Assembly: GCA_002363385.1 (NCBI GenBank)
Contig: DEVL01000004.1
Span: forward strand, 255,766-319,765
Length of the DNA stretch: 64,000 bases
Direction of reading: 5' to 3'
DNA from: Stenotrophomonas maltophilia
GTDB lineage: Bacteria; Pseudomonadota; Gammaproteobacteria; Xanthomonadales; Xanthomonadaceae
How positions within the stretch are numbered: position 1 is the stretch's first letter; each line of letters begins with the position of its first letter. Under the pieces are notes generated by a model. It was given only the letters and a program-made list of their open reading frames with translations. It did no database searches and was not told where the DNA came from. Of this stretch, positions 42,831 to 51,422 are shown piece after piece. The position numbers and the translations under genes are program-made.

Positions 42831-43970
42831 ATGACCCGCCAGCCTCCCGCCAGCGTCCCGTTGCCGACCGACGATGTTTTTGTCACGCGGCTGCTGCACT
42901 GGTTCGACGACCACGGCCGGCATGACCTGCCGTGGCAGCACCCGCGCTCGCCGTACCGGGTGTGGCTGTCGGAGATCATGCTGCAGCAGACCCAGGTCAG
43001 CACGGTCATCCCGTACTTCCTGAAGTTCCTCGCAGTGTTCCCGACCCTGCCCGACCTGGCCGCCGCCAGCAATGATGCGGTCATGGCGCAGTGGGCCGGG
43101 CTGGGTTACTACGCCCGTGCACGCAACCTGCATGCCGCCGCACAGCGCTGTGTGGAACTGCATGGCGGCGAGCTGCCGCGCGATTTCGATGCCTTGCATG
43201 CGCTGCCGGGCATCGGCCGCAGCACCGCGGGCGCGATCCTCAGCCAGGCCTGGAATGATCGGTTCGCAATCCTGGATGGCAACGTCAAACGGGTACTGAC
43301 CCGCTATCACGGCATCGAAGGGTTCCCCGGCCTGCCGGTCGTCGAAAAGCAGCTATGGGCGGTGGCCGAGGCGCACGCCCAACATGTGCCTGACACGCGC
43401 ATGGTCGATTACACGCAGGCGCAGATGGACCTAGGCGCCAGTGTCTGCAGCCGCAGCAAGCCGGCCTGCGTGATCTGTCCGCTGCAGGCCACCTGCGTCG
43501 CCCGTCGCGAGGGGCGTACCGATCAGCTGCCGACGCCGAAGCCCGGCAAGACCCTGCCCGAGCGCGAGGCGGTGGCGCTGCTGCTGCGCGATGCCCGCGG
43601 TCGGGTGCTGCTGCAGAAGCGGCCTGACACCGGCATCTGGGCGCAGCTGTGGACCCTGCCCCAGGCCGACAGCGGGATCGCGCTGCAGGACTGGTTCGAC
43701 GCGCACATCGACGGCTCGCTGGACGATGCCGAGCCGCTGCCGGTGCTGGAGCACACCTTCAGCCACTATCGGCTGCATCTGCAGGTGCTCAAGGCCACGG
43801 TAGAGGGGCTGCGCGACGAGAAGGCCGACCTGCGCTGGGTCGCTGCCGAGGCGCTGGCCACGCTGGGCCTGCCCGCACCCATCCGCAAGTTGCTGGAGAC
43901 CGGTGCACCGCCCGCTCAGCCCAAGCGCCGTACAATGCGGCGCGCAGCATCATCCCAAGACATCGAGTAA
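42831..43970 (+). CDS. mutY: A/G-specific adenine glycosylase MutY
   Basis: A 379-residue base-excision repair enzyme that removes adenine opposite 8-oxoguanine. HhH-GPD motif LPGIGRSTAGAILSQA with the catalytic Asp in LDGNVKRVLTR. The 4Fe-4S loop is C-x6-C-x2-C-x5-C (CSRSKPACVICPLQATC). C-terminal NUDIX-like 8-oxoG recognition domain (ALLLRDARGRVLLQKRP, FSHYRLHLQV). yggX follows after 4 bases, an arrangement common in gammaproteobacteria. Confidence 0.95.
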   Translation: MTRQPPASVPLPTDDVFVTRLLHWFDDHGRHDLPWQHPRSPYRVWLSEIMLQQTQVSTVIPYFLKFLAVFPTLPDLAAASNDAVMAQWAGLGYYARARNLHAAAQRCVELHGGELPRDFDALHALPGIGRSTAGAILSQAWNDRFAILDGNVKRVLTRYHGIEGFPGLPVVEKQLWAVAEAHAQHVPDTRMVDYTQAQMDLGASVCSRSKPACVICPLQATCVARREGRTDQLPTPKPGKTLPEREAVALLLRDARGRVLLQKRPDTGIWAQLWTLPQADSGIALQDWFDAHIDGSLDDAEPLPVLEHTFSHYRLHLQVLKATVEGLRDEKADLRWVAAEALATLGLPAPIRKLLETGAPPAQPKRRTMRRAASSQDIE

Positions 43971-43974
43971 CGCT

Positions 43975-44244
43975 ATGCCCCGCACCGTTTTCTGCCAGTA
44001 CGAACAACGCGACGCTGAAGGCCTGGACTTCGTGCCCTACCCCGGCGAACTGGGCCAGCGCATCTTCAACCACATCGGCAAGCCGGCGTGGGCCGCGTGG
44101 CTGGCGCACCAGACCATGCTGATCAACGAAAACCGGCTGTCGCCGCGCGATCCCAAGCACCGCGCGTTCCTGGAAGAGGAGCTGGTGAAGTACCTGTTCA
44201 GCGGTGGCGCGGAGAAGCCGGCCGGATTCGTACCGGAAGCATGA
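43975..44244 (+). CDS. yggX: Fe(2+)-trafficking protein YggX
   Basis: An 89-residue protein that protects iron-sulfur clusters from oxidation and handles Fe(II). Typical features: RTVFCQYEQRDAEGLDF with the reactive Cys, PYPGELGQRIF, HQTMLINENRL. Directly follows mutY, which carries an iron-sulfur cluster. Confidence 0.95.
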   Translation: MPRTVFCQYEQRDAEGLDFVPYPGELGQRIFNHIGKPAWAAWLAHQTMLINENRLSPRDPKHRAFLEEELVKYLFSGGAEKPAGFVPEA

Positions 44245-44288
44245 TCGGCATGGATACCGACCGCCAGTCGGTGTGATCGCAATCCGGT

Positions 44289-44311
44289 TGCCGGCCAGCG
44301 GCCGGCACTAC
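44289..44311 (-). repeat. GTAG-headed palindrome (SMAG type)
   Basis: Minus strand reads GTAGTGCCGGCCGCTGGCCGGC. The TAG inside the GTAG head is the stop codon of the neighbouring leftward lipoprotein gene, so the repeat defines its end. Confidence 0.8.
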
Positions 44312-44772
44312 GGGGTTGGCGACTGCTGGCCCTCTTCACGCTCCTGCACCTGTGCCTGGCGCAGCGCTTGTTCCGAGCTGCGCAGGGCCTTGGTGTCCAG
44401 CTTGCGGATGCTGCTGATGAAGCACGGCATGTTCATCGGCCCGGGCGTGGGGTCGCGCACCAGCACTTTGTCGAAGCGGGCCGAGACACGGCCGATGCGG
44501 CTGGTCAGGCCGATTGCCGGGGCGTAGTCCAGCCCCTGGCACGGGCCGGCCAGTTCCAGCAGATAGCCTTCGCTTGGGCGCGTCCACACCGCCAGCGCGC
44601 TGTCGCCCAGCTCAGTCCATCCGGACAGGGAGCCGTACAGCGGCATGTCCTGCTGCGGCGGCCCGGCGTGGGCGCGGTAAAGATCGAGCTTCTGCGCGGT
44701 GGACAACCGGCCGGTACTGGCACACGCGGCCAGGCCGAGGCACAGGGCCGCGATGGCAAGGGTCTGCTTCAT
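44308..44772 (-). CDS. DUF6491-like lipoprotein
   Basis: A 154-residue lipoprotein with signal and lipobox LAAC (MKQTLAIAALCLGLAACAST). The mature part (ALAVWTRPSEGYLLELAGPC, PCFISSIRKLDTKALR) fits DUF6491 proteins of unknown role. The stop codon is provided by a SMAG repeat. It lies downstream of lolD on the same strand. Confidence 0.75.
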   Translation of the reverse strand: MKQTLAIAALCLGLAACASTGRLSTAQKLDLYRAHAGPPQQDMPLYGSLSGWTELGDSALAVWTRPSEGYLLELAGPCQGLDYAPAIGLTSRIGRVSARFDKVLVRDPTPGPMNMPCFISSIRKLDTKALRSSEQALRQAQVQEREEGQQSPTP

Positions 44773-44877
44773 GACGCCTCCTGCTGGGGACTGTGCGGCG
44801 ATCATGCGCCGCCCGGCGTGGTCCCGGCGAGAGGACCCCGCCGGGTGTTCAGCGATCATGCGGGCAGCGGCGCCCGC

Positions 44878-45591
44878 TCAGACCTCGCTGTGCGCGAGGC
44901 TGTGCAGCCGCCCTTCGCGCAGTTCCAGCACGCGGTCCAACTTGCGTGCCAGCGAGCGGTCATGGGTCACCAGCACCAGGCTGGTGTGGTGCGCGCGGTT
45001 GAGCTCAAGCATCAGCTCGAACACGGTCGCGGCGGTCTTGTCGTCCAGGTTGCCGGTCGGCTCGTCGCCGAGCACGCAGGCCGGGCGGTTGACCAGCGCG
45101 CGGGCTACGGCCGCACGCTGGCGCTCACCGCCGGACAGCTCGCCCGGCTTGTGGTCCAGGCGATGATCCAGGCCGACCGATTCCAGCAGCGCCTGCGCAC
45201 GGGTGCGCGCGTCGACCACTTCTTCGCCACCCAGCAACACCGGCATCATCACGTTTTCCAGCGCGGTGAATTCGGGCAGCAGGTGATGGAACTGGTACAC
45301 GAAGCCGAGCGCGCGGTTGCGCAGCTGGCCGCGCTGGCTGTCGGACAGGCCGGACATGCGCTGGCCGGCCACGTAGACCTCGCCCGCCGTCGGCGTATCC
45401 AGGCCACCGAGCAGATGCAGCAGGGTGCTCTTGCCGGCGCCGGAGGCACCGATGATGGCCACGGTCTCGCCGGCCGCCACGCGCAGGTCCAGCCCATTGA
45501 ACACGGGGGTCTGCATGCGGCCTTCGGCATAGGTCTTGGCCAGCGCTTCGGCGCGGATGACTTCCTGGCCCAGGGTGAGTGCTTCATTCAT
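44878..45591 (-). CDS. lolD: LolD, lipoprotein-release ABC ATPase
   Basis: A 237-residue ATPase of the LolCDE complex that extracts outer-membrane lipoproteins from the inner membrane. Walker A GASGAGKST, Q-loop YQFHHLLPEF, signature LSGGERQR, Walker B VLGDEPTGNLD. It overlaps lolC by 8 bases. Confidence 0.94.
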   Translation of the reverse strand: MNEALTLGQEVIRAEALAKTYAEGRMQTPVFNGLDLRVAAGETVAIIGASGAGKSTLLHLLGGLDTPTAGEVYVAGQRMSGLSDSQRGQLRNRALGFVYQFHHLLPEFTALENVMMPVLLGGEEVVDARTRAQALLESVGLDHRLDHKPGELSGGERQRAAVARALVNRPACVLGDEPTGNLDDKTAATVFELMLELNRAHHTSLVLVTHDRSLARKLDRVLELREGRLHSLAHSEV

Positions 45592-46825
45592 AACGCAGGG
45601 CCTCCGCCGGCTGGGTGCGTGCCGCGCGCCAGGCGGGATACAGGGTGGCAAGGAAGCTCATGATCAGCGCCACGGCGGTGATCACGATGATGTCCGGGGT
45701 CTGCATGTCGGTCGGCAGGCCGGTGATGTAGTACACGTCCTCCGGCAGCAGCTTGACGTTGAACAGCGTCTCGATCGCGCCGAGGATGCGCTCCAGGTTC
45801 AAGGTCAGGGTGATGCCACCGATCACGCCGAGCACGGTGCCGAAGATGCCGATCAGCGAGCCCTGCACCATGAACACCTGCATGACGCCGCCCGGGGTCA
45901 GGCCCAGGGTGCGCAGGATCGCGATGTCGGCCTGTTTGTCGGTGACCAGCATCACCTGCGAGGAGACCAGGTTGAAGGCGCCCATGGCGATGATCAGCGA
46001 GAGCAGGATGCCCATCACCACCTTCTCCATGCGCAGCGAGTGGTACAGGTTGGCGTTCTGCTGGGTCCAGTCGCTGACCCGGTAGGCACCGGTCAGGTTG
46101 TGGGCCAGATCGACACCGACGTCCAGCGCCTTGTCCATGTCATGCAGTTTCAGGCGTACACCGGTGACGCCATCGATGCGCAGCACCTTTTCCAGGTCGG
46201 CCATGTTGGCGTAGGCCACGCCGCGGTCGACCTCGTTGTAGCCGGCTTCGAAGATGCCGCTGACGGTGAAGCGCTTCATGCGCGGAATCGCACCGATCGG
46301 CGTGCCCTGCACTTCGGCCAGCGTCACCAGCACGGTATCGCCGACGCCGACACCGAGGTAGATCGCCAGTTCCTGGCCGACCAGCAGGTTGTAGCTGCCC
46401 GCGGTCAGGCTGTCGAAGCTGCCTTTCTTGACCTTCTGGTTGATCACCGAGACGTTCGGCTCCAGCGCCGGGTCGATGCCCTGCACGATGGCGCCCTGCA
46501 CGCGGGGACCGCTGAGCATGGCCTGGATTTCGATGTACGGCGCAGCACCGGCTACGCGCGGATCCTTCTTGGCCACCTCCACCGCATGCGCCCAGTCGGC
46601 CATCGGCGCGCCGTCGGTGGTGATGGTGGTATGCGCGGTCATCTGCAGCAGGCGATCGCGGATTTCCTTCTGGAAACCGCTCATGACCGCCAGCGTGGTG
46701 ATCAGCACGGTCACGCCCAGGGCAATGCCGAGGATCGAGGCCATGGAGATGAAGGAGATGAAGCCGTTGCGGCGTTTGGCGCGCAGGTAACGCAGGCCAA
46801 TCGAGACAGGTATGGGTTTGAACAT
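45584..46825 (-). CDS. lolC: LolC/LolE-family lipoprotein-release permease
   Basis: A 413-residue permease with four membrane segments: one at the N-terminus (SMASILGIALGVTVLITTLAV) and three near the C-terminus (about 270-400), and a large periplasmic domain. Family hallmark SIGLRYLRAKRRNGFISFIS. Only one permease is present, so it may serve both LolC and LolE roles (LolF-type), as in bacteria with one Lol permease. Another copy outside the window cannot be excluded. Confidence 0.92.
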   Translation of the reverse strand: MFKPIPVSIGLRYLRAKRRNGFISFISMASILGIALGVTVLITTLAVMSGFQKEIRDRLLQMTAHTTITTDGAPMADWAHAVEVAKKDPRVAGAAPYIEIQAMLSGPRVQGAIVQGIDPALEPNVSVINQKVKKGSFDSLTAGSYNLLVGQELAIYLGVGVGDTVLVTLAEVQGTPIGAIPRMKRFTVSGIFEAGYNEVDRGVAYANMADLEKVLRIDGVTGVRLKLHDMDKALDVGVDLAHNLTGAYRVSDWTQQNANLYHSLRMEKVVMGILLSLIIAMGAFNLVSSQVMLVTDKQADIAILRTLGLTPGGVMQVFMVQGSLIGIFGTVLGVIGGITLTLNLERILGAIETLFNVKLLPEDVYYITGLPTDMQTPDIIVITAVALIMSFLATLYPAWRAARTQPAEALRYE

Positions 46826-46848
46826 GCAGGTACGCCGGACAATTCAGG

Positions 46849-47301
46849 CTATGGTGCCACTGCAGGGGGTGAACGGGAAATGCAGTGTGCCCGGACGGCT
46901 AGTCGCAGTTCACGTGCCTCCGCCTGCGGAAGGGTATCGGGCCAGAACAAGCGCCAGTGGCGGCGCCCGTCCTGCCGCCAGCCCAGCTGCACCAGCGGGC
47001 CACGGCGCCGCATCTGCACCTCCTCCTCCACCGGCTCGCCATCGACCTGTGCCGGGTCTTCGCCCGCCGGAATCACAAAGACACACCCCGGGCGGCGCGC
47101 ATACCGCCACGCCTCCCACCACGTGCCGGCCAGCGCCAGCACGCCCAGCGCCAGGCCCCACGGCGCGGGCAGATCGGTCGCCCACAACGCCCAGGGCATC
47201 AACGCGCCCATGGCGATCAGCGCGCGGCACTGCCAGCGCGAGGGAGACCACTCACGCTGGAAGGGCGCGGATCCTGGCGATGAGGGCGGCGGGCGCGGCA
47301 T
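46849..47301 (-). CDS. YgfX-like small membrane protein
   Basis: A 150-residue protein with two adjacent hydrophobic spans (LIAMGALMPWALWATDL and PWGLALGVLALAGTWWEA) and a cytoplasmic C-terminal domain (VQLGWRQDGRRHWRLFWPDT). Layout and position just after sdhE match YgfX/CptA. It overlaps sdhE by 50 bases unless it starts further in at an internal codon. Confidence 0.7.
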   Translation of the reverse strand: MPRPPPSSPGSAPFQREWSPSRWQCRALIAMGALMPWALWATDLPAPWGLALGVLALAGTWWEAWRYARRPGCVFVIPAGEDPAQVDGEPVEEEVQMRRRGPLVQLGWRQDGRRHWRLFWPDTLPQAEARELRLAVRAHCISRSPPAVAP

Positions 47302-47500
47302 GCGGGCACTCCTCGTAACCCATGAACCAGCGCCACAACTTATCGTCCTCGCTCTCGAGCAGGAACAGGAAAACCTCGCGCTCGTCTGTCGGTGCCTGCA
47401 GCCAGCAGCGGTCCAGGTAACGGCCGAACAGCTGGTCCAGCTCGCGCATGCCGCGGCGGCAACGCCAGCGCAGCTTCTTCAGTTCGGTTGCTTCGTCCAT
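47252..47500 (-). CDS. sdhE: FAD assembly factor SdhE
   Basis: An 82-residue protein that helps insert FAD covalently into SdhA. The RGMRELDQLFGRYLD motif (RGxxE) and LLESEDDKLWRWFMGYEE are diagnostic. It lies right after sdhB across two SMAG repeats. Confidence 0.94.
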   Translation of the reverse strand: MDEATELKKLRWRCRRGMRELDQLFGRYLDRCWLQAPTDEREVFLFLLESEDDKLWRWFMGYEECPHAAPAALIARIRALPA

Positions 47501-47525
47501 TTTTCTGCGTTTCCAGATAAGGCAA

Positions 47526-47548
47526 AGCCACGCATGGCGTGGCTCTAC
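47526..47548 (-). repeat. GTAG-headed palindrome (SMAG type)
   Basis: Minus strand GTAGAGCCACGCCATGCGTGGCT. The first of two tandem copies between sdhB and sdhE. Confidence 0.8.
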
Positions 47549-47569
47549 CGTTTCGATCCTTTGTTGCAG

Positions 47570-47592
47570 GGCCACGCATGGCGTGGCGCTAC
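47570..47592 (-). repeat. GTAG-headed palindrome (SMAG type)
   Basis: Minus strand GTAGCGCCACGCCATGCGTGGCC. The second tandem copy, 21 bases from the first; pairs of SMAG units are known in the genus. Confidence 0.8.
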
Positions 47593-47606
47593 AGGGCACG
47601 TCTGGA

Positions 47607-48392
47607 TCAGGCGCGACGCGCCATCATCAGCTTCTTGATCTCGGCAATGGCCAGCGCCGGGTTCAGGCCCTTCGGGCACGTCCGCGAGCAGTTCATGATG
47701 GTGTGGCAGCGGTACAGCTTGAACGGGTCTTCCAGCTCGTCCAGGCGCGCACCGGTGTCCTCATCGCGCGAGTCGATGATCCAGCGGTAGGCCTGCAGCA
47801 GGATGGCCGGGCCCAGGTAACGCTCGCCGTTCCACCAGTAGCTCGGGCAGCTGGTCGAGCAGCACGCGCACAGGATGCACTCGTACAGGCCATCCAGCTT
47901 CTTGCGGTCTTCCGGCGACTGCAGACGCTCGCGATCCGGCGGCGGCGGGGTCTGGGTGCGGATCCACGGCTTGATCGAGGCGTACTGCGCGTAGAAGTGG
48001 GTCAGGTCCGGCACCAGATCCTTGACCACGCTCATGTGCGGCAGCGGGTAGATCGGCACTTCGGCCTTGCCGCAATCGGCGATGGCGCGGGTGCAGGCCA
48101 GCGTGTTGGTGCCGTCGATGTTCATCGCGCACGAACCGCAGATGCCCTCGCGGCACGACCGACGGAAGGTCAGGGTCGGATCGATCTCGTTCTTGATCTT
48201 GATCAGCGCGTCCAGGACCATCGGGCCGCAGGCGTCCAGATCGATCTCATACGTATCGGTGCGCGGATTGCTGTCGTCGTCGGGACTCCAGCGGTAGATC
48301 TTGAAGGTGCGGGTGTTCTTCGCACCGGACTGGGCGGGGAAGTGCTTGCCCTTTCCGATCTTGGAATTCTTGGGGAGGGAAAACTCGGCCAT
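47607..48392 (-). CDS. sdhB: succinate dehydrogenase iron-sulfur subunit
   Basis: A 261-residue subunit of complex II. The 2Fe-2S motif SCREGICGSCAMNI and the C-terminal 4Fe-4S and 3Fe-4S motifs CILCACCSTSCPSYWW and CHTIMNCSRTCPKGLNP are complete. It carries electrons from SdhA to quinone. The ATG before AEFSLPKN is chosen by family length. Confidence 0.96.
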   Translation of the reverse strand: MAEFSLPKNSKIGKGKHFPAQSGAKNTRTFKIYRWSPDDDSNPRTDTYEIDLDACGPMVLDALIKIKNEIDPTLTFRRSCREGICGSCAMNIDGTNTLACTRAIADCGKAEVPIYPLPHMSVVKDLVPDLTHFYAQYASIKPWIRTQTPPPPDRERLQSPEDRKKLDGLYECILCACCSTSCPSYWWNGERYLGPAILLQAYRWIIDSRDEDTGARLDELEDPFKLYRCHTIMNCSRTCPKGLNPALAIAEIKKLMMARRA

Positions 48393-48408
48393 GGCTGTTC
48401 TCGTTGGC

Positions 48409-48543
48409 TCAGGCGGCTCGCGCTGCGGGGCAGGCGCGGGTAGCACGGAAGATGAGGAAGTCGACACCGCCGGCCAGCGGCGCACGCGCCACCCCACCCG
48501 TGCGGATGGTGGCGGTCGCGAGCGCTGCGTGGACGGAGGTCAT
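48409..48543 (-). CDS. possible 44-residue ORF between sdhA and sdhB
   Basis: In the unusual 163-base gap between sdhA and sdhB one short frame starts 13 bases after the sdhA stop (MTSVHAALATATIRTGGVAR). It ends 17 bases before sdhB. It would keep ribosomes moving across the gap. The product is Ala/Arg rich and may be chance. Confidence 0.3.
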   Translation of the reverse strand: MTSVHAALATATIRTGGVARAPLAGGVDFLIFRATRACPAARAA

Positions 48544-48555
48544 GCCGCAGGTCTC

Positions 48556-50346
48556 TTAGTAAACGCGCGGCTTGGGCGGGACGACGTCCACGTCCTTGCT
48601 CAGCGTGTACATGTGGACCGGGCGGTAATCGAACTCGCACTTGCCGTTCTCGTCGACGTTGACCAGCGTGTGCTTCTGCCAGTTGACGTCATCGCGGTCC
48701 GGGAAGTCCTCATGCGCATGCGCGCCACGGCTTTCCTTGCGCTGTTCGGCCGAGTTGATCGTCGCCACCGCGTTGAGCAGCAGGTTATTCAGCTCGTAGG
48801 TTTCGATCAGGTCCGAGTTCCACACCAGCGAACGGTCGGAGACCTTGACGTCTTGGAAGGAGTCGAAGATCTCGGCCATCTTGGCGCAGCCCTCTTCCAG
48901 CGTCTTGCTGGTACGGAACACCGCCGCATCGTTCTGCATGGTGCGCTGCATGCGATCGCGGATGACCGAGGTCGGGGTGTCGCCGTTGGCGTAGCGCAGC
49001 TTGTCGAGCAGGCCCAGGGCCTTGTCGCAGGCATCGGACGGCAGGGACTTGTGCGGCTGGCCCGGCTTGATGGTGTCGGCGCAGCGATTGGCCACCGCAC
49101 GGCCGAACACGACCAGATCCAGCAGCGAGTTCGAGCCCAGGCGATTGGCGCCGTGCACGGACACGCAGGCCGCTTCGCCGATGGCGTACAGGCCCGGCAC
49201 GACCGCATCGGGGTTGTCGCCGACCTTGCGCACGACTTCGCCGTGGTAGTTGGTCGGGATGCCACCCATGTTGTAGTGCACGGTCGGGATGACCGGAATC
49301 GGCTGCTTGTGCACGTCCACGCCGGCGAAGATGCGGGCGCTTTCAGCGATGCCCGGCAGCTTGTCGTCGATGACGCCCGGGCCGAGGTGGGTCAGGTCGA
49401 GCAGGATGTGATCCTTGTGCTCGCCGACGCCACGGCCTTCGCGGATCTCGATGGTCATCGAACGCGACACCACGTCGCGCGAGGCCAGATCCTTGTAGTG
49501 CGGTGCATAGCGCTCCATGAAGCGCTCGCCGTTGCTGTTGCGCAGGATGCCGCCTTCGCCGCGCACGCCTTCGGTGATCAGGCAGCCCGCGCCGTAGATA
49601 CCGGTGGGGTGGAACTGCACGAACTCCATGTCCTGCATCGGCAGGCCGGCACGCATGACCAGACCGCCGCCGTCGCCGGTGCAGGTGTGGGCCGAGGTCG
49701 CGCTGAAGTAGGCGCGGCCGTAGCCGCCGGTGGCCAGCACCACGCCATGGGCGCGGAACAGGTGCAGCGAGCCGTCGGCCATGTCCAGCGCGAGCACGCC
49801 GCGGCAGACGCCTTCCTCATCGAAGATCAGGTCGAGGGCGAAGTACTCGATCATGAAGCGCGCGTTGTGCGCCAGCGACTGCTGGTACAGCGTGTGCAGC
49901 ATGGCGTGGCCGGTACGGTCGGCCGCGGCGCAGGTGCGCTGCGCGGACGGGCCTTCGCCGTACTTGGTGGTCATGCCGCCGAACGGGCGCTGGTAGATCT
50001 TGCCGTCTTCGGTGCGGCTGAACGGCACACCGTAGTGTTCCAGTTCGATGATGGCCGGAATCGCTTCGCGGCACATGTACTCGATGGCGTCCTGGTCACC
50101 CAGCCAATCCGAGCCCTTGATGGTGTCGAAGAAGTGGTAGCGCCAGTCGTCTTCACCCATGTTGCCCAGCGCGGCGGAAATACCGCCCTGCGCGGCCACG
50201 GTGTGCGAACGGGTCGGGAAGACCTTGGTCAGGCAGACCGTCTGCAGGCCCTTGGCGGCAAGACCGAACGTGGCGCGCAGGCCAGCACCGCCGGCGCCGA
50301 CCACGACCATGTCGTACTTGTGTTCCGTAATCTTGTAAGCGGACAT
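48556..50346 (-). CDS. sdhA: succinate dehydrogenase flavoprotein subunit
   Basis: A 596-residue subunit oxidising succinate. FAD-binding motif VVGAGGAGLRA, covalent FAD His in RSHTVAAQGGI, active-site HPTGIYGAGCLITEG and EAACVSVHGANRLGSNSLLDL. FAD attachment needs SdhE, encoded downstream. Confidence 0.97.
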   Translation of the reverse strand: MSAYKITEHKYDMVVVGAGGAGLRATFGLAAKGLQTVCLTKVFPTRSHTVAAQGGISAALGNMGEDDWRYHFFDTIKGSDWLGDQDAIEYMCREAIPAIIELEHYGVPFSRTEDGKIYQRPFGGMTTKYGEGPSAQRTCAAADRTGHAMLHTLYQQSLAHNARFMIEYFALDLIFDEEGVCRGVLALDMADGSLHLFRAHGVVLATGGYGRAYFSATSAHTCTGDGGGLVMRAGLPMQDMEFVQFHPTGIYGAGCLITEGVRGEGGILRNSNGERFMERYAPHYKDLASRDVVSRSMTIEIREGRGVGEHKDHILLDLTHLGPGVIDDKLPGIAESARIFAGVDVHKQPIPVIPTVHYNMGGIPTNYHGEVVRKVGDNPDAVVPGLYAIGEAACVSVHGANRLGSNSLLDLVVFGRAVANRCADTIKPGQPHKSLPSDACDKALGLLDKLRYANGDTPTSVIRDRMQRTMQNDAAVFRTSKTLEEGCAKMAEIFDSFQDVKVSDRSLVWNSDLIETYELNNLLLNAVATINSAEQRKESRGAHAHEDFPDRDDVNWQKHTLVNVDENGKCEFDYRPVHMYTLSKDVDVVPPKPRVY

Positions 50347-50377
50347 CTAATCTGGATTCCTGTCTTGGTGCCTGGAC

Positions 50378-50764
50378 TCAGGCGACGCCGAGCGCGATGC
50401 GGGCGACCGCAAAAACACTGACGATCCCGCCGAGCACGGCGATAAACTTCACCGTGGTCTGCAGCGCCAGGGCCAGCAGCGAATTGTGGATGTAGTCTTC
50501 CAGCACGACCTGCAGGCCGAGCTGGGCATGCCAGAACATCGCGACCAGGAAGCCGACCAGCAGCACCGCGTTCCACGGCTTGGACACCGCGTCGGTGGCG
50601 GTCACGTAATCGGCGCCGATCAGGCTCAGCACGAACACCAGGAACCAGATGGTCAGGCCGACCAGCGCGGTGGCGGTCAGGCGCTGCATCACGAAGTGCT
50701 CGGTGCCGGTCTTGGCGGCGCCCAGGCCACGCACGTTCTTCAGCGGGGTACGGTACTTGTTCAT
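50378..50764 (-). CDS. sdhD: succinate dehydrogenase membrane anchor SdhD
   Basis: A 128-residue anchor with three membrane spans (ALVGLTIWFLVFVLSLIG, NAVLLVGFLVAMFWHAQLGL, FIAVLGGIVSVFAVARIAL). HAQLGLQVVLEDYIH contains the conserved heme/quinone region. Its start overlaps the sdhC stop in ATGA. Confidence 0.92.
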   Translation of the reverse strand: MNKYRTPLKNVRGLGAAKTGTEHFVMQRLTATALVGLTIWFLVFVLSLIGADYVTATDAVSKPWNAVLLVGFLVAMFWHAQLGLQVVLEDYIHNSLLALALQTTVKFIAVLGGIVSVFAVARIALGVA

Positions 50765-51153
50765 GCGGCCGCTCCCAGGAAGACATAGGCCCAGATCAGG
50801 GCAGTGATCACCAGGCTGGCGAAGACCGAGACCCAGCTGCTGCGCACGAAGGCGGGAATGGAGAAGCCGATCGCGAAGTCCTGCACGATATGGCGGATGC
50901 CATTGCACAGGTGGTAGGCGAAGGCCCAGGTCCAGGCGAACAGGAAGAGCTTGCCGTACCAGCTACCGGCGTGGCCGGTGAAGCAGTTCCAGGATTCAGG
51001 ACCCATCATCAGGGCGAGCAGGCCGCCGGCAATGATCAGGGCTCCAACAGACAGAAAGATGCCGGTCGCTCGATGCAGAATCGAGGTGGCCATCTGAATC
51101 TGCCAGCGATACACCTGAAGGTGCGGGGAAAGGGGACGTTCTCTGGCGGCCAT
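50761..51153 (-). CDS. sdhC: succinate dehydrogenase cytochrome b556 subunit
   Basis: A 130-residue anchor. Family signature RPLSPHLQVYRWQIQMATSI with the following SILHRATG, and the heme-ligand region AYHLCNGIRHIVQD. Three membrane spans. First of the sdhCDAB genes. Confidence 0.94.
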   Translation of the reverse strand: MAARERPLSPHLQVYRWQIQMATSILHRATGIFLSVGALIIAGGLLALMMGPESWNCFTGHAGSWYGKLFLFAWTWAFAYHLCNGIRHIVQDFAIGFSIPAFVRSSWVSVFASLVITALIWAYVFLGAAA

Positions 51154-51209
51154 TCGCTGGGCTCGTTATCTCGGCTGGGCGGCGCAATGCCGCGTTGGCT
51201 CAATGCTGA

Positions 51210-51383
51210 TCAAAAATCGATGCAGCGTCCGTTTTTTTCCCAATCTCCGTACCGCACCGGATCAAGTCCGCCGCGGCCGCCGATTTCCAAAGGCACTGCC
51301 GGCGTGTCGGAGAGCGGTTGCTCCTCCGGTACCAGCGTGCCTTCAGCTTCAGAATCTGGAGTGGGGGTTGTTTGGCCTATCAT
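51210..51383 (-). CDS. SDHAF4-like succinate dehydrogenase assembly factor (DUF1674)
   Basis: A 57-residue protein ending EIGGRGGLDPVRYGDWEKNG followed by RCIDF, the DUF1674/SDHAF4 signature. In eukaryotes and some bacteria this factor binds flavinated SdhA and protects it before assembly. It lies 56 bases before sdhC on the same strand, so it heads the sdh transcript. An in-frame ATG seven codons earlier is possible. Confidence 0.85.
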   Translation of the reverse strand: MIGQTTPTPDSEAEGTLVPEEQPLSDTPAVPLEIGGRGGLDPVRYGDWEKNGRCIDF

Positions 51384-51422
51384 GGGTGTTCTCGCAACGC
51401 ACAAATTTTAGACCCCGTTCAC

